Origin: Plicaturopsis crispa FD-325 SS-3
Taxonomy: Eukaryota; Basidiomycota; Agaricomycetes; Amylocorticiales; Amylocorticiaceae
Direction of reading: 5' to 3'
Length of the DNA stretch: 64,000 bases
Assembly: GCA_000827205.1 (NCBI GenBank)
Contig: KN832556.1
Span: forward strand, 1,399,849-1,463,848
The position numbers were made by a program, and so were the translations under genes. Positions 12,769 to 21,241 of the stretch are shown piece after piece (the first letter of the stretch is position 1; each line of letters opens with the position of its first letter). Under the pieces are notes generated by a model. It was given only the letters and a program-made list of their open reading frames with translations. It did not search any database and was not told the DNA's origin.

Positions 12769-13136
12769 TTAGACTGTAGATATTGAGGCGACGCAGGGTT
12801 ATACCGAGGCCGCGAGACAGCTTCAACACCGCGTATTGGTATAAGGACTTGCTTGTGCTTGGCGGTCCCGGTCCAATTTCATCGGACGGCAGTCCGTTGG
12901 AGATCGCTGGGTTACAAGTTGGATCGGAGTTGTAAATCTCTCGGAATTGCCCGTTAGTCAACTCCGAGAAAGTGCTTTGGACCAGGCTCCTAAAACCAGC
13001 CACTCGTATCGCTCGGAGGCTAAATCCATTGACCACGTTTTTTGCATACCATTTTAAGACCGCCAAGAACTTCTTTTCCTCTAATACTACCGACCTAAGC
13101 ACTGTCCTCCTCGCGATAGAGCGGCTGGCAAATCAG

Positions 13137-13468
13137 TAGTCTCCTTTGCTGACCTAATGAGAGTATGACAGTCGATACTCTCTGTAAGGTCTGCTCCAAC
13201 ATATCGGTGGCGCGGTGGGGGGGTACGTTCGGTATTCGGAACTTTATCCGACGCGGCGCCTGCAAAGCCTTTGGCTCGTTTTCCCTCTACTTTTCGAGCT
13301 GTTAGCTACACCTCATCTATACACCTTTCTATCCAGTTTTTTGGCGGAGGCCTTACGAATAGCGCGTCCGAGCCCCTGCCAAAATTTGGGATTTTTCGGT
13401 GCCCGGGGAGGTTCCCAAAAACGCGAACGGACCCCCCCACCGCGCCACCGATATGTTGGAGAAGACTA
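13137..13468. mobile_element. 332-bp non-autonomous DNA element (MITE-like) in the left arm
   Basis: The element is flanked by GCAAATCAG at 13128-13136 and 13469-13477. The other arm keeps one uninterrupted copy (reverse complement at 13918-13926), which marks this as an insertion with a target duplication of about 9 bp (8 if one G belongs to the element). The outermost bases are inverted (TAGTCT...AGACTA). A 38-bp inverted repeat with one mismatch lies at 13194-13231 and 13424-13461. The left end carries about 50 bp more than the right between the outer bases and this repeat, including an 8-bp hairpin (GAGAGTAT/ATACTCTC). No coding capacity was seen. A 9-bp duplication would suit a Mutator-like family and 8 bp a hAT family; this is unresolved. 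Confidence 0.75.
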
Positions 13469-13971
13469 GCAAATCAGGCAGTGCCGAACTGCAAACCTCG
13501 GGTGCCGAGCGCGTTTTACTCGACCTGTGGCGCGACGGTTTCACCGTCGTCCCGCCTCCTGCGCTTTGCGCAGGGCCAAATAAACTGCTTCTGCATCGCA
13601 GAAAATTCATTCTGGATGTATCCTGGATGCTCCAATTTTTTTTACAATACTTTGGTGCCTCATACCTGAGCATTGCTCCCTTTCAGAGTAACTTTCTGAG
13701 ATTTGAGCATGGAATGCTAGCTGGGGCTGGCACACACGCAGAAAAAAATGACAGCTGTGCATACACCCAAAGCTGAACACAATAGATGATTTTCTGCGAT
13801 GCAGAAGCAATTTATTTGGCCCTGCGCGAAGCGCAGGAGGCGGGACGACGGTGAAACCGTCGCGCCACAGGTCGAGTAAAACGCGCTCGGCACCCGAGGT
13901 TTGCAGTTCGGCACTGCCTGATTTGCCAGCCGCTCTATCGCGAGGAGGACAGTGCTTAGGTCGGTAGTATT

Positions 13972-14764
13972 TAGTGCTGCCGCTGATGTGAGGTGAACTC
14001 AAGCTGACCTCAACTCACATCAAGCGTATTACCTTTTTGGGTGTCTTGAGGTGCCTCAAGGTGAACCGACCTTGAGTTGCATCGCGAGATGATTGCCGAA
14101 TTAGAAAGCTCGAGAAATGTCGCGCGACGCCTGCGAGACGCGCTGTCGCGCGCAACATCCCACAGACCCGAGACCCTATGGGCTTGAGGAGGACCTGCCG
14201 GTAATGCTCTCAGATGTGTACCATTACTGTGAGATGTATTTTAGCCTTCGAGTCTTTTTTTTGCTGTGCAAAAGCTACACGCGCTCCGTCGAGTTGGATC
14301 TGCGCCGTCACTCACGCGGGTGGTTGGTCGTCCAATACCGTCTGCCATGACATACATGACAGGTAGACAGTGGACCTGGTGCCCGTTATTTTACCGCAAT
14401 GGGGGATGCCGCCGAGTGAAATAAAAGCTTTCCAGCGGTACAGCGTAGCTATCGAGACTCGCACTTTCGCAGGTACTTACCTGTGACCGTCAGCGCGTCG
14501 AGGCCGAGAGATACCCCCCACCTCGACGGCCTCAGCTCAGACGCGCGGTTGCTGACGCGGTGACGGTCCACGCTGCACTGAGTAAGTATGTGCATTGCAA
14601 GTGCGCGCAAGCAACAACGCGCGACGCGCTGCGGCACCCTCGGCCGCTGTTCCCGATTTGGAATCACATCTCAAGGTGAATTGAGTTGGAATCACCTTGA
14701 GTTGCTTGAGATGCACAGCCACTTCACCTTGAGCTGATCTCAACTCACATCAGCGGCAGCACTA
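13972..14764. mobile_element. 793-bp non-autonomous hAT-type element in the right arm
   Basis: The element has perfect 21-bp terminal inverted repeats starting TAGTGCTGCCGCTGATGTGA. It is flanked by an exact 8-bp target duplication GTAGTATT (13964-13971 and 14765-14772). The opposite arm has the empty site, a single copy at 13083-13090 in reverse complement. An 8-bp duplication and a TIR beginning TAGTG fit the hAT superfamily. The subterminal regions carry four copies of CTCAAGGTGA or its complement (14055-14064, 14670-14679, 14692-14701, 14724-14733), which may be transposase-binding sites. No transposase is encoded, so movement would need a partner element. Confidence 0.87.
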
Positions 14765-14873
14765 GTAGTATTAGAGGAAAAGAAGTTCTTGGCGGTCTTA
14801 AAATGGTATGCAAAAAACGTGGTCAATGGATTTAGCCTCCGAGCGATACGAGTGGCTGGTTTTAGGAGCCTGG

Positions 14874-15180
14874 CTTTGGACTTGACTTCCGTTCATTCGA
14901 CGCGTCCGGCTGCTGTGTCGAAGACTCTTTGACTTTTGCGAGGATATCTCAACGCGATCTTTCCTGTAAACACTATCCGAACCTGGCGGTGGGGCGTTCG
15001 GAAACTATACGATCCAAGAATTGACAAGTGTCTTCGAGGGGAACTCGAGGACTACAGACTCTGGACGTGAGTGATGTCCTAGGTGCACGGATGAATAATT
15101 CTATGCTCAAGTCTGACTGTACGAATCAGACAACTAGAATATTGACCAGTGGAACATAATCTATACCATCGCTACCCGCT
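14874..15180. other. Short intergenic stretch without feature
   Basis: Sequence past the end of the right duplication arm up to the next start codon. Nothing recognisable was seen; it presumably serves as the upstream region of the gene at 15181. Confidence 0.4.
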
Positions 15181-17019
15181 ATGCCTAGATCACCTGCGGA
15201 CGAATCTCAACCCTCAATTGGCCTCGATAGTCTTCCGCCACCCGGCATCCCCTCCTTCTTCCCGGCCCTCCTTGCGCGATTACGAACAGCAAATCCAGCC
15301 CTACCGCTCGATCCTATTGTTCTCCAGTCTATCCTCTTATGCTTGACAGCAGGAGGAAAGAATCTCATCTTGAGGACCCGTGAAGACGACGTAGGCATCG
15401 TGCTGAGACTGGCCGTTTCAGTAAGTCTCTTTGCTTCCAGTCTTTGAGGCTGCTTGGTGTTCCTGTATCCGCACTACTTGTTTCACTTATGTATGGACAG
15501 CCGACCTTACTTGCGTCGAGCCTTTTCAAATGCATATATGGCCCACCATCCTTATCGCGCTCTCAATTTCCACCTATTTGCTAAACCAAAATGGTTGACA
15601 GACCTTAACAGCCGTGTTCGGATATCTAACACACAGGCTTAGAATCCGTACGCCAACATCATCGCTACACCAGTCCCAGACGCAACAAGATTTCCTCACC
15701 TCCCTTTTCATCCCTTCCCCATCCCCATCTCCGTCGGTTCAACTCCAGCACCCGCAGCCCACGCCAGCATCGCCTGGCAGGCATTATGCGTCACCGCGCC
15801 ACCACCGTGCTTCTCCAAGCCCGATCCCCACAGTCCAGGTCACCCCGCCCGCGGATCCATCTTTCCGCCCTCTCGAGCAAGAGCAGGGTGAAAGTATGGT
15901 CCTCCCGCGCGCATTGGTCATTTCTGGCCTTGAACATTGCGAGATGAAAGCGCAGCGTGCGCTCGTCCGGGTGCTCGCCGAGGGGCGAGTCGTCCTGGAG
16001 GGTGCGGTACCGACACCGACACCCACGCCGACGCCAGGGAAAGAACCCAGTCGATTCGAGTGGGAAGAAATGTCTGAAGGGCGTGGAGATCCTGACGGAG
16101 TCTGGACCCTTCCCCACGGGTTTATGGTAGTCTACGTTTGTCCTGTAGACGCCAGAGAGCGACCGGGGATACACAAAACGTTGGTAAGTAGTTCCTCGTA
16201 TCGTCCGTTGACTGCGATTGACTTTATGTATAGCTCGACAGATTTGCGATGAGTGCGACGATAACTCTCCACCCATCAACCCGTGCTGCCTTGCAAAGTT
16301 CTTCCCGCACGGCCTCTACACCCACGCTTTCGACGTCGTCTCCTGTAGTGAAACCGCAACAACCATACCCCACCGCAAATCATCTAAGTCCTTTGTTTTC
16401 GCCCAAGGCCCTCACAGCTCTGCAGACACTCGCTCGAGCGCATACACACATCCCCCCGACGCTCAATTTCTATATATCCGATCTATTTTCCGCTGCCCGT
16501 CACCACCCCTTGCTTGACGGGACTCTTCTCAGTGCACGATCTCTAAGGGACGCACAGGAATTAATCAGAGCCGCCCGAGTCGTCTGCGGTGAATGGACCG
16601 GCGCTGAGCTCATCAAGACCGTGGCGGCTGCCGACCTCGACGACGCGGACGACGCCATAACTGAGCCTGTGGGCGACTATGAGATCGACGACGTTAGGAT
16701 GAGCGATGTCAAGCTCGGGCTACTTGACCCTGACGCGGAATGGCAATCCCTCTCCCCGTCTCCAACGCCGTCGTTCCGCCCGTCCCTCGCGCGCTCGGCG
16801 ATAGAGCAGACGGAGCCGCTTGCGGTATCCGAGGCGGACATCGCGCGCATAGTCCCGCGCGCGATATCGCACCGCCTGCGTGTGCGCGATGGGCCGACGG
16901 ATGAGATACTCGGCAGTGCGGTGTGGGGTGCGGTGTCCGGGGCTGGCGGAGATGAGGCAAGCGGGCGAACGCGGAGCACCGTGAAGGATATCTTGGTCAG
17001 GATTTTGTCAGAGGTGTAA
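15181..17019 (+). CDS. Mg-chelatase/MoxR-related protein, function uncertain
   Basis: The start MPRSPADESQPSIGLDSL is followed by IPSFFPALLARLRTANPALPLDPIVLQSILLCLTAGGKNLILRTRE. Further exons include AVFGYLTHRLRIR and a Pro/Ser-rich insert. The best clue is LPHGFMVVYVCPVDARERPGIHKTLLDRFAMS, joined across a clear intron (16184-16233). It resembles the part of Mg-chelatase and MoxR AAA+ proteins where the chain says that the lid and remaining subunits define the ring (NP...LLDRF). The C-terminal third is helical (LISDLFSAARHHPLLDG-like) and ends VKDILVRILSEV. No Walker A loop is visible. The exon layout between about 15421 and 15613 is unclear because no good donor was found there. Role unknown. 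Confidence 0.55.
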
Positions 17020-17039
17020 CTTGCGTTCAATGCAAAGTC

Positions 17040-17530
17040 GTGCCTCCATACAAGGAGGTACATTGCCCGAAGCGAGTCGTTGGGCTCAGCAAGACGGATC
17101 TGGACGGTGACGTTGTCGTGCAGATTGCGGGTGGCGACCATCACACCTTGTTCCTCACTGCAGCAGGCAGGGTCTACGCCTGCGGGCAAGCCGACTGGGG
17201 TCAACTAGGACTGCCCGAGGACCACGACATTTTCAAGGATCAAGATTACAAGAAAGCGTTTGTTTCGAAGCCGACGGTAGTGCACGTGGCCGACGCGGAC
17301 GACGCCGTCGTCCAGATAGCTGCAGGGACGAACAGTAACATGGCAGTCACAAGACGCGGAGCGCTGTACGCATGGGGCGGAGATACGCGGAATGAGATGG
17401 GACTAGGAACGGAATAAACGACGCGCCGACGCCTGCTGTTATTGTACGCAAGGAGGGTGGATCGTGGTCAGCGGTCAGTGTTGCTTGCGGGGGCCAACAT
17501 ACGCTTGGACTGTTCGGAAAAAAAGTTTGA
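17040..17530 (+). pseudogene. Broken C-terminal fragment of an RCC1-like (Ran exchange factor) gene
   Basis: About 160 codons match RCC1 propeller repeats: VVQIAGGDHHTLFLTAAGR, VYACGQADWGQLGLPEDH, VVQIAAGTNSNMAVTRRG, ALYAWGGDTRNEMGLGTE, then AVSVACGGQHTLGLFGKK. The propeller's N-terminal half is missing and there is no ATG. At about 17415 a one-base shift meets a stop; the conserved sequence resumes in the next frame (NDAPTPAVIVRKEGGSW) and ends at the TGA at 17528. It sits only about 40 bp after the preceding gene. Together these show a relic of a duplicated host gene, not a working copy. The intact RCC1 is expected elsewhere in the genome. Confidence 0.8.
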
Positions 17531-17744
17531 TGTATTTATTATGTTCTAGTTGGTCGGACATGTATATGTTTTTTTCACGGCACCTGCAAGGTTCCAAGCG
17601 TCAGGATTTCAGAAATCCGAGACTTGAGTGCGAAATCCTAACACGCGAATCGCGACGCGACAGGACGCGACGCACATCACGTGCAGGACCATATCCCTCC
17701 GTTTCCGTATATTTTACCGTGCGGCGTGAACTCTGGTCGGGACT

Positions 17745-19296
17745 ATGACCATGGACGACAGCACCCGAGAAACCTCTGAAGAACCTGACACGAGCGACGA
17801 GATTTACGCTCTCATCGAGCTCGGACAAGCCCTCATCTACGCGATTTTACAAAACGAGCCGTTTACAAACGTGAAAAAGCTGATCGATTCCGGTGCGCCG
17901 CTGTGGTATCAAGACGAGGAGGGTCTATCTGCGCTACACGCCGCCGCGTACAGCGAAAATTCGAGGTTTATCAAGCTGCTGATCGAGGAAGGCGCGGTTT
18001 GGAATGCTGGTGAGTGAAGAGGTCACGTCGATTAGTGAAGATCGCGACTAAGTCGTACAAACGATGTGAAACCGCAGTGGATAAATTCCAGAACACGGCG
18101 GGGGATATTGCGCTATCCTTGAATAATGAAGAATGTTATACCCTCATCAGAGACGCCGGGATTCGCGCAGGTTTGTTGTCTTTACATGCCCGATACCTAG
18201 TCACTGACAATACATCCATCGACCAGAACTCCTGCTCACTCTCCTCGCCTCGCGGCCGTCCCCCTCTGCGCCATCAGGTCTCGTACTTCGTGCAGCCGAT
18301 GCAACAGCCGCAGGCTCCACCAGCAACTTCTTATCCTCTCGCCTACGGTTTACAACAGACGAGCACGGGCAGGAAATATGTCTAGTGAGAGCAGGCGAAG
18401 ACGAAGAGGTTGGTGTTATGATGGGTTGGGAGCGTGGAATTAGTAAGTGAACTCATGCTCCAAAGCAAGATTTTTTTTGGCGGTTGGATGGCATCGTTGA
18501 AGGTTGACAAGTTGTGTAGTGCAGGAAACCGTCCGACGATTATGCTCGGGCCACGAACACTCCAAGCAAGGTCTGAAAGTCCTCAATGTTGGATTCGGAC
18601 TGGGAATTGTGCGTGTACAAGTTCATAGTCGCACCGCGACTCAAGTTGGACATACTCACCACCTCGAGTCAGATCGATACATTCTTCCAAGCCCAGTCCA
18701 CCCCGCCCTCACAGCATTTCATCATCGAAGCCCATCCAGATGTGCTACAACACATGAAATCACATGGCTGGTACGAGAAACCGGGGGTAAAAATCCTGGA
18801 GGGCAAATGGCAGGATTTTATCGACAGCGAGGAAATCCTCGCTGTCGGAGGGTTTGACGTTGTTTATACTGATACGTTCTCCGAGGATTACAAGGGTGAG
18901 TTCTCGATTATCTGGCCGTACCAAAGATCAGACAGATGAACGTACGACTCGGACCCGTAGATCTACGCCAATTTTTCGCGCACCTGCCCGACCTGCTTGC
19001 TGGTCCGGAATCGAGGTTCAGTTTTTTCAACGGTCTAGGCGCAACCAGTACGCTCTTCTCCTCCCTTCCTCTTTCCAAGTCACTTTCTGACCCTTTGCTG
19101 GATGGTAGACGCACTTTTCTACGACGTATACACCCATCTTGCGGAGATGCATCTCGCAGACGTCGGTGTAGACATAGAATGGAGTGACGTAGACGTGGGG
19201 AAACCTGGTACTGAGGACCGGTGGGGGAAGACGAGGGAGTACTTCGCTCTACCTTTGTACCGACTGCCCATAGGCTATATGCGAAGTATTTCTTGA
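17745..19296 (+). CDS. RMT2: Protein arginine N-methyltransferase 2 (RMT2)
   Basis: The N-terminal part has an ankyrin-type segment (VKKLIDSGAPLWYQDEEGLSALHAAAYSENSRFIKLLIEEGAVWN). A SAM-dependent methyltransferase domain follows: motif I in LKVLNVGFGLGI, then FIIEAHPDVLQHMKSHGWYEK, WQDFIDSEE, FDVVYTDTFSEDYKDLRQFF, and RFSFFNGLGATS. It ends with the conserved EYFALPLYRLPIGYM. Ankyrin repeats joined to a guanidinoacetate-methyltransferase-like domain define RMT2, which methylates the delta-nitrogen of an arginine in ribosomal protein L12. Several 50-70-nt introns were recognised, for example after NAG, IRA, WERGI and GLGI; all rejoin in frame. The upstream RCC1 relic is unrelated. Confidence in identity is high; exact intron ends are by eye. 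Confidence 0.92.
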
Positions 19297-19428
19297 CCTG
19301 GCCATTCGTGCGTCGATGTGGTAGTGACATTCAGAGGGTACTTTGAACTCGACTGCCTACTGTAGTCTTTCAGTAGTGTTGCCACGGATCCATTGTTAGT
19401 CTCATTATGAGGGGACACAGGTTCACAT

Positions 19429-20535
19429 TCACGCGCGCGGCGCCACAGCAGGGATAGCCGGAACACCCCTCAACGCAAACCCAATTTTCCTCCACCAGTG
19501 GGCAACGACCCGATTTGGCGCGAGGAGTGGGTTGTCATCATTGCAGACGACGCGAGAGCGCAGTTTCCAGCCATCCAAAGACCCGCGGATAACATCGAAT
19601 CGCCTAACAACCTCGTCCATAGTGGGTCGTATTGTGGGATTATCCATGACCATATAGCTCACGAGGGACTCCATGAAATCGAACACACGTTTGTCCTATT
19701 CAAGAAAATGTCAAAGTGATTCGCCAATTATATAGCTTCGGGGAAGGAACGTACATGAAGGAATCGCGCCCGGATGAATTTGCCTAGCATGCATATATCC
19801 TTCACGAATGGGTCTTCTAGCGGTGGGCATTCCTCTGGTTCGTACGGGTGTGACATCCCGAAGTCGGTGAAGTAGTACCTCACGGGGTGCTGTGTGCGGG
19901 TGGATGCTCTTGAAGATACGCTCCGGGCCCTCTTCGTGGCGTTCTTCGCGGGGTGGTATGGCGTATCGTAAAGCGGTGCTGCATCCATTTTGATGTTGTC
20001 CTCTATTATGTTACTAGTAAATGGAAGGTTGTGCTCAGCTAAGCCAACTGACCTGAGCGTGCTAGAATTGACGAGTACTTACCGATGGGCGACGTGATGC
20101 TGATGCATGAAGTGTAGACCCTAGAGACGAAGCGGTCAACGAGAAATACCCGCGTCATCGGGACCGTCACGACAAACCTCAATAAGTTGCCCAAAGAGAT
20201 CCACCACCTCCCCTACAGTATCAAAAGGAGGGTCGTCATACGAGCAAAGCAGTGGCATACACAAGACCAGTGCATTGCCATCGTCAGGTACTTGGATCGT
20301 CTCGTACACCGGCACGCAATGGTTACGAGGATCTGACGCTTGCGGCTCTGAGGAGAAGAATCGAGTAATGGCTGCCTCGTGTGGATGCAGTGCCTTGTCG
20401 ACCATCTTTAACGAGACGGACGCCCCGTTGGAAACGCGTGTGGCGTTGACGAGGGTGGCATTCTGTACATGGGAGGCTGAGTTGGGGTCCGGAGGTATTG
20501 ATGGTGCTAGGGTGTATGACTCACTGGCGACTTTT
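19429..20535 (-). CDS. Fungal-type kinase-like protein, probable pseudokinase
   Basis: The N-lobe reads ATRVSNGASVSLKMVDKALHPHEAAITRFFSSE, then CVPVYETIQVPDDGNALVLCMPLL. The C-lobe exon GLHFMHQHHVAHR joins, at the only in-frame AG, to NIIEDNIKMDAAPLYD. Relatives in agaricomycetes read HRDCMxxNIMMDA here, so the HRD catalytic Asp is replaced by Asn while the spacing is kept. DFG is present (YYFTDFGMSHPY). The C-terminus (VSYMVMDNPTIRPTMDEVVRRFDVIRG, WKLRSRVV) is typical of this expanded family. The start codon is not settled; the frame is open to about 20535 and a 5' exon may be missing from the call. Either a pseudokinase or a decaying copy. Confidence 0.75.
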
Positions 20536-21241
20536 GACCATCTTCGCAGTCGGTCAGGTTTCCTGAGGTCTTGCGTGAAGGTACCCAGTCTGGAGAAAAG
20601 TGGTCACGAAGTTTATATCCACACGACTCGAGCCAGTGATACCGGCTCGACCAAATATTCTCTTCGCGTCCTCGTTCACCGAGAGCTTCCTTCGGAAGTT
20701 GGGCGGGGAGCGGTGTCCTTGCATCTGCATGACGCATGATGCAATGGTACTAGACTGCCGAGAGGCTTCGATGAGAGAGATCAATTGGTCAGGGTAAGGA
20801 CTCGGCTGAGAAGGGCCCGGGAAATAAGGCGTACCGTCACGAAATCAGCACGTACGTTGCATGATAAGACACTGATCGCAAGCCGTGCGCGTGAGACTTC
20901 ATAAGCACATCGCGTCGCGTTTGCTAGTAGGGCAGCATTCCAGCTGCAGAGTATCATGCTGCGACTTTGGAGCATGCTTCGAAAGCGTTCAGTTGAAAGG
21001 TTGGCACAAACTTGAATGTACTCTCGGCAATCATCTCGCCGACGATCAGGATCCCGCCGTTGACGCGGGTCATGTCTTCCGCGGCGCGTCGCACTCGTCG
21101 TGTATGATAGGTAGAGTCGGAGGGCAGCGCGCGACGACGCGCGTGGAAGGAAGGAAGGAAGGAAGTTGTATTATCCTGGCGTGGTCCGCGTCCCGAACAT
21201 GCCAGTTGTCAGGCCATACAGGCATATCTCTGCATCATTTA
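20536..21241. other. Region without gene, with a short GGAA repeat
   Basis: No recognisable protein. A GGAA microsatellite of five units lies at 21145-21165. The region ends at the TA target site of the large element that follows. Confidence 0.45.

Larger units (their letters stand above)
12982..14873. repeat. Imperfect inverted duplication (284-bp arms), each arm split by a DNA transposon
   Basis: The left arm is 12982-13136 plus 13478-13606. The right arm is 13789-13971 plus 14773-14873, in reverse complement. Both sum to 284 bp once the inserted elements and one target copy are removed. They differ at very few positions, for example T versus C in the GCGCTT(T/C)GCGC stretch. The spacer is 182 bp (13607-13788). 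The arms contain an open frame on the outward strand (EEKKFLAVLKWYAKNVVNGF), but no protein family was recognised. The close match suggests a recent duplication. Confidence 0.88.

Noticed and set aside
12755-13102. 115-codon minus-strand frame upstream of VPS53
   Set aside because: It overlaps the VPS53 start, has no ATG, and most of it lies in the inverted duplication. No family recognised; kept only as part of the repeat.
21145-21165. GGAA repeat as part of a telomere-like or CRISPR array
   Set aside because: Only five simple units with no spacers; an ordinary microsatellite.
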